Positions 6,571 to 13,241 of a stretch of 14,671 nucleotides of DNA are shown one piece after another. The DNA is taken from positions 5,012-19,682 of the forward strand of contig DKWR01000022.1 in assembly GCA_002491825.1 (NCBI GenBank), read 5' to 3'. The DNA comes from Ruminococcaceae bacterium UBA7147 (GTDB lineage: Bacteria; Bacillota; Clostridia; Oscillospirales; Acutalibacteraceae). Within the stretch, counting starts at the first letter, position 1. Each line of letters starts with the position of its first letter. A program made the translations under genes and the position numbers. The notes beneath the pieces were generated by a model. That model was not told the DNA's origin, searched no databases, and saw only the letters and a list, made by a program, of their open reading frames with translations.

Positions 6571-7473
6571 TCAAAGCTCCAGCGCCTCAATGTCGGCAGG
6601 AGTTTCAACCTTGAATGCCTTTACGTCGCCGTTGATTCTCTTTACAAGACCTGTCAGCGTTTTGCCCACGCCGACCTCAATAAACGTATCAACGCCGTCG
6701 GCAACCATATTTTCAACGATTGTCTGCCACTTTACGGGGCTTTCAACCTGTGCCTTTACAAGCGCCTTATAATCGCCCTCATAAGGCTTTGCCGTTACGT
6801 CCGAGTAAATTACGGTTTCAGGCTCGGAGAAATCCACACTCTCCATATACTCTGCCAGTCCGTCAGCGGCTTCTGCCATAAAAGGCGAGTGGAACGCACC
6901 GCTTACTGCAAGCAGCTTTGCTCTGCCGCCTGCTTCCTTTACGGCTTCGCAGAATTTGTCTGCATTTTCGCTTGTTGTTGCAACAACAGTCTGCGCCGGT
7001 GAGTTGTAGTTTACGGGATATGTCTTGTCAAACTTACTACAAATCCCCTCAACCTGCTGCGGCGTAATCTTCATAACAGCCGCCATTGCACCCGGATTTT
7101 CGGTTGCCGCTTTATCCATAAGCTCGCCTCGTTTGCAGACAAGCTTAAAAGCTTCCTCGTCTGAAAGCATTTTTGAAAACGCAAGAGCCGCAATTTCGCC
7201 GAGTGAAAAGCCTGCAACGCAGTCGGGCTTGATGCCCCTTTCAATAAGCGCATAAGCCGCCGCAAGGTCTGCCGTGAATACGCAGGGCTGTGTGTTCACC
7301 GTCTTGCAAAGCTCCTCTGTACTGCCCTCAAAGCACTGCCTTGAAGTACCCTCTCTTACAGAATCCGCCATATCATAAACAGCCTTTGCGGCAGGTGAAG
7401 CCTCATAAAGCTCCTTGCCCATTCCGCTGTACTGTGCGCCCTGTCCCGAAAAAATAAACGCTATTTTACCCAT
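6571..7473 (-). CDS. fabD: Malonyl-CoA:ACP transacylase FabD
   Basis: FabD loads malonyl groups from CoA onto acyl carrier protein. The 300-aa product opens with IAFIFSGQGAQYSGMG (4-19). It carries the nucleophile serine at 90 in GFSLGE and the catalytic His195 in SGAFHSPFM. It also has YNSPAQTVV (156-164) and the C-terminal EVGVGKTLTGLVKRI (266-280). The nucleophile elbow is GFSLGE rather than the E. coli-type GHSLGE; the catalytic Ser and downstream His are intact, so activity is expected. Its ATG lies inside the 3' end of fabK (13-bp overlap), with GGAG upstream in fabK, which implies translational coupling. Confidence 0.96.
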   Translation of the reverse strand: MGKIAFIFSGQGAQYSGMGKELYEASPAAKAVYDMADSVREGTSRQCFEGSTEELCKTVNTQPCVFTADLAAAYALIERGIKPDCVAGFSLGEIAALAFSKMLSDEEAFKLVCKRGELMDKAATENPGAMAAVMKITPQQVEGICSKFDKTYPVNYNSPAQTVVATTSENADKFCEAVKEAGGRAKLLAVSGAFHSPFMAEAADGLAEYMESVDFSEPETVIYSDVTAKPYEGDYKALVKAQVESPVKWQTIVENMVADGVDTFIEVGVGKTLTGLVKRINGDVKAFKVETPADIEALEL

Positions 7474-8411
7474 TTTGTCGCTCCGTTCAATACTTCTTCA
7501 GCCTGTGTGAACATCTCAACAATCATCTCACGAGCAGGCTGTTCCTTTTTAACCATAGAGGCTACCTGACCTGCAAGTACTGTGCCGTTTGAAACGTCAC
7601 CTTCTCTTACAGCCAGACGCAGTTTGCCGATACCCATATTTTCAAGTTCCTCGTCCGAAACTTCTGATGAGTTGTACTCTGCCTTTGTGTATTCACGTGT
7701 AAAGGCATTTCTGATTGCACGAACGGGATGTCCGAGCCTTTTGCCCGTAACAACTGTGTCAATATCCTTAGCCTTTAAAATCTTATCCTTATATTCCTGA
7801 GCAATTGTACATTCCTCTGCAACGAGGAATCTTGTTCCTACCTGAACGCCGACTGCGCCGAGCATAAATGCGGCGGCAATCTGTCTGCCGTCTGCGATTC
7901 CGCCTGCCGCAATTACGGGAATTGAAACAGCGTCAACTACCTGCGGTACAAGAGCCATTGTTGTTAAGTCGCCAACGTGACCGCCGGACTCGCCGCCCTC
8001 TGCAATAACTGCAAATGCGCCGTTCTTCTCCATCTTTCTTGCAAGTGCAACGCTGGGAACTACGGGGATAACCTTAATTCCTGCTTCAAGCCATTTGGGC
8101 ATATACTTGCCGGGGTTTCCTGCGCCGGTTGTAACAACCTTTATGCCTTCCTCAACAACAACGTCTGCAACCTCTGCTGCAAAGGGGCTCATCAGCATAA
8201 TGTTGACGCCGAAGGGCTTGTCCGTAAGCTCCTTGCACTTGCGGATTTCCTCACGGAGCTGTTCGCCGTTTGAGTTCATTGCGGCAATAAGACCCAAGCC
8301 GCCTGCGTTGGAAACGCCTGCAGCCAAAGACGCGTCAGCTACCCATGCCATGCCTCCCTGAAAGATGGGAAACTCAAGACCGAGCGACTGATCTATAACG
8401 GTAGAAATCAT
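7461..8411 (-). CDS. fabK: FMN-dependent enoyl-[acyl-carrier-protein] reductase II FabK
   Basis: FabK performs the last reduction of each elongation cycle (enoyl-ACP to acyl-ACP) as a TIM-barrel flavoprotein; it is unrelated to FabI. The 316-aa product begins MISTVIDQSLGLEFPIFQGGMAWV and shows SNAGGLGLIAA (34-44), KPFGVNIML (65-73), AEGGESGGHVG with conserved His145, IPVIAAGGIADG (164-175) and GVQVGTRFL (188-196). The same fold includes nitronate monooxygenases, but the fab operon position supports FabK. I choose 8411 because AAGGAG (8421-8426) lies 9 nt upstream; the in-frame extension to 8495 lacks a ribosome binding site and lies in structured leader. It is the first gene of the operon. 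Confidence 0.95.
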   Translation of the reverse strand: MISTVIDQSLGLEFPIFQGGMAWVADASLAAGVSNAGGLGLIAAMNSNGEQLREEIRKCKELTDKPFGVNIMLMSPFAAEVADVVVEEGIKVVTTGAGNPGKYMPKWLEAGIKVIPVVPSVALARKMEKNGAFAVIAEGGESGGHVGDLTTMALVPQVVDAVSIPVIAAGGIADGRQIAAAFMLGAVGVQVGTRFLVAEECTIAQEYKDKILKAKDIDTVVTGKRLGHPVRAIRNAFTREYTKAEYNSSEVSDEELENMGIGKLRLAVREGDVSNGTVLAGQVASMVKKEQPAREMIVEMFTQAEEVLNGATKWVK

Positions 8412-8437
8412 ATGTACAATCTCCTTTTCTGCATGAT

Positions 8438-8506
8438 ACTGCGGTTTGCGACAACCTGACAATTTGCAAGATTTCATCATACAAGTGCAATGCACAAAGC
8501 CGCAGT
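8438..8506 (-). promoter_or_regulatory. Structured 5' leader of the fab operon mRNA
   Basis: About 120 nt lie between the predicted transcript start and the fabK ATG. Within it, ACTGCGG plus TTTG on one side (8495-8506, read on the minus strand) can pair with the complementary strand of 8438-8448, giving an 11-bp stem with one bulged C. That stem closes a loop that contains a small perfect hairpin (GTGCA/TGCAC, 8485-8495). The closing stem ends 11 nt before the AAGGAG. It does not match a riboswitch I recognise. Cis-regulation of fabK translation is possible but inferred. Confidence 0.45.
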
Positions 8507-8515
8507 TACCTTATT

Positions 8516-8546
8516 TTAGTATTATGGCATTTTAATTTAATACTAA
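8516..8546. promoter_or_regulatory. Perfect 9-bp inverted repeat over the fab promoter (candidate operator)
   Basis: TTAGTATTA (8516-8524) and TAATACTAA (8538-8546) are perfect inverted arms with a 13-bp spacer, centre to centre 22 bp, about two helical turns. The right arm contains the -10 box and the left arm falls just after the expected transcript start, an ideal place for a repressor. The outer hexamers TTAGTA/TACTAA resemble the half-sites of FapR operators, the lipid regulator of Bacillus relatives. However, FapR sites have a much shorter spacer, so the identity of the binder is open. Confidence 0.6.
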
Positions 8547-8568
8547 CGCAAAAGAGTTCAAAAGTCAA
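8540..8568 (-). promoter_or_regulatory. Sigma-A-type promoter of the fab-acc operon
   Basis: On the minus strand, -35 TTGACT (8568-8563) and -10 TAGTAT (8545-8540) are separated by exactly 17 nt. The predicted start is near 8533, about 120 nt before fabK. AT-rich DNA (TATATAT) lies directly upstream of the -35. This is the only strong promoter I see for the nine fab-acc genes. Confidence 0.75.
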
Positions 8569-8585
8569 TATATATGTTCAACTTT

Positions 8586-8611
8586 TTGGGTAATACCCCT
8601 TTTATTACCAA
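8586..8611. promoter_or_regulatory. Inverted repeat upstream of the fab -35 box
   Basis: GGTAATA (8589-8595) and TATTACC (8603-8609) are inverted arms, extendable by TT/AA with one bulged G. GGGTAATACCC (8588-8598) is itself a nearly perfect palindrome. It lies about 20 bp upstream of the -35, a position fit for an activator or a second repressor site. No known consensus is matched. Confidence 0.35.
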
Positions 8612-8642
8612 TATAAAAGCAAATAAAACCGATAATATTAAC

Positions 8643-8802
8643 ATACTAAAACCTAATTAAAAACTAAAATATCTTTTTGGTATATTTTCTGCCACGCTTC
8701 GTGAGCTGTCCTCGAAATGCATCAGCATTTCTGCGGAATCTCACTCGTCTGACAAAAAATATGCTCAAAAATCTAATAAAGCTTTTAATCAGGTTTTAGT
8801 AT
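8643..8802. mobile_element. 160-bp MITE-like palindromic element
   Basis: The terminal inverted repeats are 20 bp with one mismatch (8643-8662 against 8783-8802, tip ATACTAAAACCT). Internal arms share exactly the same centre (8722.5): GTGAG/CTCAC at 8701-8705 and 8740-8744, and GAAATGC/GCATTTC at 8714-8720 and 8725-8731. The whole element could therefore fold into one long imperfect hairpin. CTAAAACC tips are bordered by TA on both sides (8644-8645, 8800-8801), consistent with TA target duplication as made by Tc1/mariner-IS630-type transposases. It encodes no protein. It lies between the fab promoter and the 3' end of the small secreted-protein gene. Confidence 0.75.
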
Positions 8803-9119
8803 CAGCTGCAAAAATCCTCCAGCGATTTTTTGAGATTTTCTTCTCCCTTTACCTCTATTCCCTTTTCAAGCAGCATAATATCCCCTTTCGGAAGCGTGCT
8901 TACAAGCGTATCAGTCGTCATATACGGAGTATTTTCACCGAATTTGTAAACAACGATGTGATTGTTTTCGGATTTCAGAACAAAGACTTCATTTTCATTG
9001 TCTTTGTTTTCATCAGTAACCGATACTTGGGTGCCGACAGTTGCCGCAGGAGCAGCATAAACGCTTGTAAACAGGCACACCATAAGTATTATTCCCGTAA
9101 TAAGTACCAGCTTTTTCAT
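8802..9119 (-). CDS. Small exported protein with BofC C-terminal-like domain
   Basis: The 105-aa product has a clear signal peptide: MKK, then a hydrophobic stretch (4-20), with likely cleavage after VYA (20-22). The mature part, about residues 43-105, contains VFVLKSENNHIVVYKF, TDTLVSTLPKGD, LEKGIEVKGEENL and the closing LEDFCS. I recognise this as the BofC_C-type domain found in small clostridial proteins. In Bacillus, full BofC is a forespore factor restraining SpoIVB signalling in the sigma-K checkpoint; the role of these short clostridial forms is not established. A TGAGGAA ribosome binding site lies about 5 nt before the ATG. The stop codon abuts the MITE-like element. The gene diverges from the PBP gene. 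Confidence 0.8.
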   Translation of the reverse strand: MKKLVLITGIILMVCLFTSVYAAPAATVGTQVSVTDENKDNENEVFVLKSENNHIVVYKFGENTPYMTTDTLVSTLPKGDIMLLEKGIEVKGEENLKKSLEDFCS

Positions 9120-9170
9120 ATTTAATTCCTCACTTTGAACACTTATTACCCGTAGTTTTTCCCGTAAAGC

Positions 9171-9184
9171 GGTGATTATTCACC
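9171..9184. promoter_or_regulatory. Short palindrome upstream of the small exported-protein gene
   Basis: GGTGATTATTCACC has 5-bp inverted arms around TTAT and lies about 50 bp upstream of the minus-strand ATG, in the 262-bp divergent intergenic region. It could be an operator, but I see no convincing -35/-10 pair for the minus-strand gene. The rest of 9120-9260 is AT-rich with nothing further recognisable. Confidence 0.3.
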
Positions 9185-9266
9185 CTTTTATATAAAAAAC
9201 AATCGCTGAAACTCTATATTTTTTAATAAAAATTTGATTTAAGATATTTATTTTTTTCATTTGAGG

Positions 9267-9288
9267 TGCTATAATAACTATTAATAGT
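9267..9288 (+). promoter_or_regulatory. Extended -10 promoter and adjoining palindrome before the PBP gene
   Basis: TGCTATAAT (9267-9275) is a perfect extended -10 box; the -35 region is poor, which extended -10 promoters tolerate. Immediately after it comes the perfect 12-bp palindrome ACTATTAATAGT (9277-9288), covering the expected transcript start, a typical repressor position. The leader would be about 100 nt. It contains a small GGCAA/TTGCC hairpin (9357-9367) just before the AAGGAG at 9371-9376. Confidence 0.5.
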
Positions 9289-9381
9289 GTTTTTTACTCT
9301 ATTTTATCAACATAATTGTATTATAAAGACTTTATTATTCATATGGTCTAAAACAGGCAAATTGCCGTTAAAGGAGTAAAT

Positions 9382-11751
9382 ATGCGTAACAAACGTGAAA
9401 CAGACATAAGCCGTTACACGGATAAATCCGCTGACAGCGGCATTAACGAAAAAAGCGAAAGCGGAGCAAAAAGATTTTTTAAAGGGCTGTGTAAATTTCT
9501 GCTCACCGCATTTACAATCTGCTTTGTCGCACTTTTCATAGCAGGCATTTCACTTTCAATCTACATTTTCACACTCGCCTCCGAGCCGACGGGCATTGAC
9601 CTCAAGGCAAAGTCGCTTAATCAGACAAGCTTTATCTATATAAAGGATGATGAAACGGGCGAGTTCAAGGAATATCAGACGCTTTACAGCACCGAAAACC
9701 GAATCTGGGTTGACAATCAGGATATTCCGCAGGCTATGAAAGACGCTGTTGTCGCAATTGAGGACAAGCGTTTCTACGAACACAACGGCGTTGACTGGGC
9801 AAGAACGCTGTCGGCTGTTGTAAACCTTGCTACGGGCGAGGACACCTACGGCGGTTCGACAATCACCCAGCAGCTTATAAAGAACATAACCGACGACAAC
9901 GAGGTTTCTATCAACCGTAAGCTTCGTGAAATCTGCAAGGCTTTAAAGCTTGAGGACGAATACACAAAGGACCAGATTCTTGAGGCGTACCTCAACGTTG
10001 TAAACTTCGGTAACAACTGTCAGGGCGTTGAATCAGCCGCACAGCTGTATTTTGACAAGAGCATCAAGGACTGCTCAATTGCAGAATGTGCCGCTATTGC
10101 AGGCATTACGCAGAATCCGTCCTTGTGGAATCCTCTTGTTTATCCCGATAATAACAAGCAACGCCGTGAAATTGTAATTAACGAGATGTACGATCAGGGC
10201 AAGATTACAAAGTCCGAGTACGACAATGCTATGAAAGAGTCGGCAGATATGACGTTTGTCGGTTTTAAAAATACAAAAGAAGATGACGACGATAACGATT
10301 ACGTTCAGAACTGGTACATTGACCAGGTGTTCTATGACCTTCGAGAGGATCTTGCGCTGTATTACAACATCAGCGAGGAGGCTGCCTCCGAAAAGCTCTA
10401 CACGGAAGGTCTGAAAATTTACTGCGCAATGGACGAAAAAATGCAGAGCTATATGGAAGAGGCTGCGCAGAGTATTGACAAAAGCTATGATTATGATCTT
10501 CAGATCGGCTCGGTGCTTATGGGCTTTGACGGCAGAGTTATCGCAACCGTCGGCAGTTCAAAGAAGAAAACTCAGGCGCTTGAGTGGGACAGAGCAACGC
10601 ATTCCAAGCTACAGCCCGGTTCATCAATCAAGCCCGTAATTGTTTACCCCTATGCAATAGACAATAAATTGCTTTACTATTCCTCTGTTGTAAAGGACGA
10701 ACCCGTTGATAACTGGAAAGATCAGAACGGTCAGCTGGTTTCCGGACCAAACAACGCCTATTACGGCTACAAGGGCGATATGCTCCTGCCCGATGCAATT
10801 GAATGGTCATCAAACGCAACAGCAGTCCAGACTATGAACTTAATCGGCGGTCCGTCGGTTGCATATGAGCAGGCTGTAACAAAGATGGGATTCAATAGTC
10901 TTTCCGAGCAGGATACACAAAACACAGGTGCACTTTCAATGGGTGGTATGAACGGCGGTGTTTCCGTAAGAGAAATGGCGGCTGCATACAACTATCTCGG
11001 CAACGGCGGTCTTTATTATGAGCCGTACACCTACTACTATGTAACCGACTCCGAGGATAACATTATTATTGATAACCGTGAGGCTGTTCCGAAACAGGCT
11101 TATTCAGCCGAAACCGCCTCGATTATGAACAGGCTTTTAAGCTACAACGTAACAAACAGTGCCCACACAAATGCACAGTATGCAAGAATCAGCGGTTGGG
11201 ATATTATAGGAAAAACAGGTACAACCGACGAAGACAAGGACTCTTGGTTCTGCGGTCTTTCGCCCTATGCAGCAATGGCTACCTGGTGCGGATTTGACAA
11301 GCCTGCCAGCATAAGCAACACCTCAACGTCTGCAAGATTCTTCTCAAATGTTATGGCAAAATATCTTGAGGACAAGGAACAAAAGGAATACAACATCTCG
11401 CCCAATCTTGTTGAAGCACAGTACAACCCGTACAACGGTCTTATTGTCACAACGAACAGTCCGGTGGGTAAGTATATCGGCTATTACACCGAGGACAATA
11501 TGCCTGCTATGGGTGGATATTATGACTATAACGCCGACAACAGCGGCTACAGCTCCGACAATTTCGGCGGAGAATCAGGCGGTGGAGAAACCAGCGGCGG
11601 CGAAAACTCCGGTGGTGAGAACAGCGGCGGCGAAAGCAGCGGCGGTGAAAGCTCCGACGGCGAACACAGCGGCGGCGAAAGCAGTAGCCCCGAAGGCGGA
11701 GGCGACGAAGGCAGTGACACGCCCGCACCTGCACCCGGGGAGCAGTTATAA
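9382..11751 (+). CDS. Class A penicillin-binding protein (transglycosylase/transpeptidase, PBP1a type)
   Basis: This bifunctional cell-wall synthase polymerises lipid II into glycan and crosslinks peptides outside the membrane. The 789-aa product has a charged cytoplasmic N-terminus (1-38) and one transmembrane segment (about 39-64). A GT51 domain follows with catalytic Glu127 in EDKRFYEH and GGSTITQQLIKN (158-168). The transpeptidase domain has SxxK at 414-417 (PGSSIKPV), SSN at 476-478 and KTGTT at 611-615. All active-site motifs are intact. The C-terminal tail from about residue 729 is low complexity, made of Glu-x-Ser-Gly-Gly pentads ending in Asp/Pro-rich sequence. The start at 9382 has AAGGAG 5 nt upstream. 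It is monocistronic or followed by hom without a visible terminator. Confidence 0.96.
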   Translation: MRNKRETDISRYTDKSADSGINEKSESGAKRFFKGLCKFLLTAFTICFVALFIAGISLSIYIFTLASEPTGIDLKAKSLNQTSFIYIKDDETGEFKEYQTLYSTENRIWVDNQDIPQAMKDAVVAIEDKRFYEHNGVDWARTLSAVVNLATGEDTYGGSTITQQLIKNITDDNEVSINRKLREICKALKLEDEYTKDQILEAYLNVVNFGNNCQGVESAAQLYFDKSIKDCSIAECAAIAGITQNPSLWNPLVYPDNNKQRREIVINEMYDQGKITKSEYDNAMKESADMTFVGFKNTKEDDDDNDYVQNWYIDQVFYDLREDLALYYNISEEAASEKLYTEGLKIYCAMDEKMQSYMEEAAQSIDKSYDYDLQIGSVLMGFDGRVIATVGSSKKKTQALEWDRATHSKLQPGSSIKPVIVYPYAIDNKLLYYSSVVKDEPVDNWKDQNGQLVSGPNNAYYGYKGDMLLPDAIEWSSNATAVQTMNLIGGPSVAYEQAVTKMGFNSLSEQDTQNTGALSMGGMNGGVSVREMAAAYNYLGNGGLYYEPYTYYYVTDSEDNIIIDNREAVPKQAYSAETASIMNRLLSYNVTNSAHTNAQYARISGWDIIGKTGTTDEDKDSWFCGLSPYAAMATWCGFDKPASISNTSTSARFFSNVMAKYLEDKEQKEYNISPNLVEAQYNPYNGLIVTTNSPVGKYIGYYTEDNMPAMGGYYDYNADNSGYSSDNFGGESGGGETSGGENSGGENSGGESSGGESSDGEHSGGESSSPEGGGDEGSDTPAPAPGEQL
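11572..11691 (+). repeat. Eight 15-bp tandem units encoding the Ser/Gly/Glu tail of the PBP
   Basis: Residues 731-770 divide exactly into eight pentapeptides: ESGGG, ETSGG, ENSGG, ENSGG, ESSGG, ESSDG, EHSGG and ESSSP. Each is a 15-bp DNA unit close to GGCGGCGAAAGCAGC in phase-shifted form. Because units are multiples of three, gain or loss of copies keeps the frame. The tail is predicted to be extracellular and disordered. Confidence 0.85.
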
Positions 11752-11785
11752 TCAACACAATAATTAAATAGCTTTTACAAATAAT

Positions 11786-11862
11786 GTAGGGAACGGTCTT
11801 GACCGTTCCGCTGAATCACAGCATACTTCTATTGATTCGGAACAGTCAAGACTGTTCCCTAC
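11786..11862. repeat. 77-bp palindromic repeat, GGAACGGTC family (copy 2)
   Basis: The terminal inverted repeats are GTAGGGAAC and GTTCCCTAC. Two 9-bp hairpins lie at the ends: GGAACGGTC-TT-GACCGTTCC (11790-11809) and GGAACAGTC-AA-GACTGTTCC (11839-11858). It shares tips, hairpin design and length with 3261-3338. It sits between the PBP gene and hom and fills about half of the 158-bp gap. No U-run follows on either strand, so termination is uncertain. No clear promoter for hom is seen in 11863-11909. Confidence 0.8.
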
Positions 11863-11909
11863 ACGTCAAATAATCAATATATAAATAATCTGAAAGGTTA
11901 GGTAAAGAT

Positions 11910-13145
11910 ATGGTTTCAGTAGCAATAATGGGACATGGAGTTGTAGGTTCAGGCGTAGCCGAAATCCTCACAACACACAAACAGAAGCTTTTTGCAAGTC
12001 TCGGCGAGGAAATTTACATCAAACACATTCTTGATTTGCGTGAATTTCCCGACAGCCCTCTTGTCGACAGATTTACAAAAGACTTCAACGACATCATCAA
12101 TGACCGTGAGGTCAGAGTTGTTGTTGAGGTTATGGGCGGCTTGAATCCTGCCTACGACTTTGTAAAGCAGTGCTTAAAGGCAGGCAAAAGCGTTGTAACC
12201 TCTAACAAGGAGCTTGTTGCAGCACACGGCGCAGAGCTTCTTGCAATAGCAAAGGAAGAAAACGTAAACTTCCTTTTCGAGGCGTCTGTAGGCGGCGGTA
12301 TTCCGATTATCCGTCCTATGAGCCAGTGCCTTGTAGCTAACATAGTTTATGAAATTGCAGGTATCTTAAACGGCACAACCAACTTTATCCTTACTAAAAT
12401 GATTGAGGACGGTATGCAGTTTGAGGACGCATTAAAGCTTGCGCAGGATCTCGGCTTTGCAGAGAGAAATCCTGCGGCAGATATTGAAGGTCACGACGCA
12501 TGCCGCAAAATTTGTATTCTCGCTTCCCTTGCATTCGGAAAGCACGTTTATCCCGATTCGGTACATACCGAGGGTATTACAGAAATCACACTTGAGGACG
12601 TAAAGTATGCCGAAGCATTCAACTGCGTAATCAAGCTTATCGGCAAGGTTAAACGACTTGACAGCGGCAAAATTGACATTCTTGTTGCTCCTATGTTCGT
12701 TCCGAATATGAGCCAGCTTGCAAACATCGACAACGAGTTCAACGGAATTATGGTAAGAGGCGACTGCACAGGTGACGTAGTATTCTACGGCAAGGGCGCA
12801 GGTAAGCTTCCCACTGCAAGTGCAGTTGTTGCAGACGTTGTTGACTGCTGTAAGCACCTCAAAACCAGAAAATTCCTTTTCTGGGCAGACGGAAACGGAA
12901 GCAACATCATTCCCTACACAGAGTCAAAAACAGCCGTTTACGTTCGCATCAAGGGCGAAAATGCTCTTGACAAGGCAGAAAAGATTTTCGGCGCAATCAG
13001 CGTAATCAAAAGAGAAGATGTTCCTGCTGATGAAGCTGCATTTGTTACAACTGAAATGTCCTACGGCGATATTACAGAGAAAATCGAAGCACTCAAAAAC
13101 GAGGGTGTAGAAGTTCTTTCAACAATCCGCATTGGTGATTTATAA
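11910..13145 (+). CDS. hom: Homoserine dehydrogenase
   Basis: This cytosolic enzyme reduces aspartate-semialdehyde to homoserine, the branch point to threonine and methionine. The 411-aa product has an N-terminal Rossmann motif GHGVVGSGV (8-16), VVTSNKEL (95-102), EASVGGGIPIIRP (124-136) and GILNGTTNFIL (151-161). The substrate-site stretch LGFAERNPAADIEGHDACRK (181-200) carries the conserved acidic residues and Lys200. The C-terminal part (about 345-411) looks like an ACT regulatory domain, consistent with feedback control by an end product, usually threonine. The AGG-containing ribosome binding site upstream of 11910 is weak. lysC follows after 96 bp, so the pair probably forms an amino-acid operon. 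No T-box or riboswitch is seen. Confidence 0.96.
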   Translation: MVSVAIMGHGVVGSGVAEILTTHKQKLFASLGEEIYIKHILDLREFPDSPLVDRFTKDFNDIINDREVRVVVEVMGGLNPAYDFVKQCLKAGKSVVTSNKELVAAHGAELLAIAKEENVNFLFEASVGGGIPIIRPMSQCLVANIVYEIAGILNGTTNFILTKMIEDGMQFEDALKLAQDLGFAERNPAADIEGHDACRKICILASLAFGKHVYPDSVHTEGITEITLEDVKYAEAFNCVIKLIGKVKRLDSGKIDILVAPMFVPNMSQLANIDNEFNGIMVRGDCTGDVVFYGKGAGKLPTASAVVADVVDCCKHLKTRKFLFWADGNGSNIIPYTESKTAVYVRIKGENALDKAEKIFGAISVIKREDVPADEAAFVTTEMSYGDITEKIEALKNEGVEVLSTIRIGDL

Positions 13146-13241
13146 TAAAGTAGAGCAGATATATTTAGATATTGCTTAACTTATTTTGCCCGATCTAAAC
13201 GGCGCAAATTCCTATAAAAATTAAAGAGGAGTATTGAGTAA

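Noticed and set aside
6571..7473. FabD inactivated by the GFSLGE elbow
   Set aside because: The nucleophile Ser90 and His195 are intact, and Phe at this position seems tolerated in Firmicutes FabD, so it is not evidence of loss of function.
8412..8495. In-frame upstream start of FabK inside the leader
   Set aside because: There is no Shine-Dalgarno before the upstream ATGs, and AAGGAG is ideally placed for 8411, where the family N-terminus begins.
11348..11767. 139-aa reading frame overlapping the PBP tail
   Set aside because: Its Ala/Lys-rich repeats are the frame-shifted image of the Ser/Gly/Glu tandem units.
13146..13241. Lysine riboswitch or promoter between hom and lysC
   Set aside because: The 96-bp gap is too short for a lysine riboswitch, and the only TTGCCC/TATAAA pair has a 21-bp spacer.
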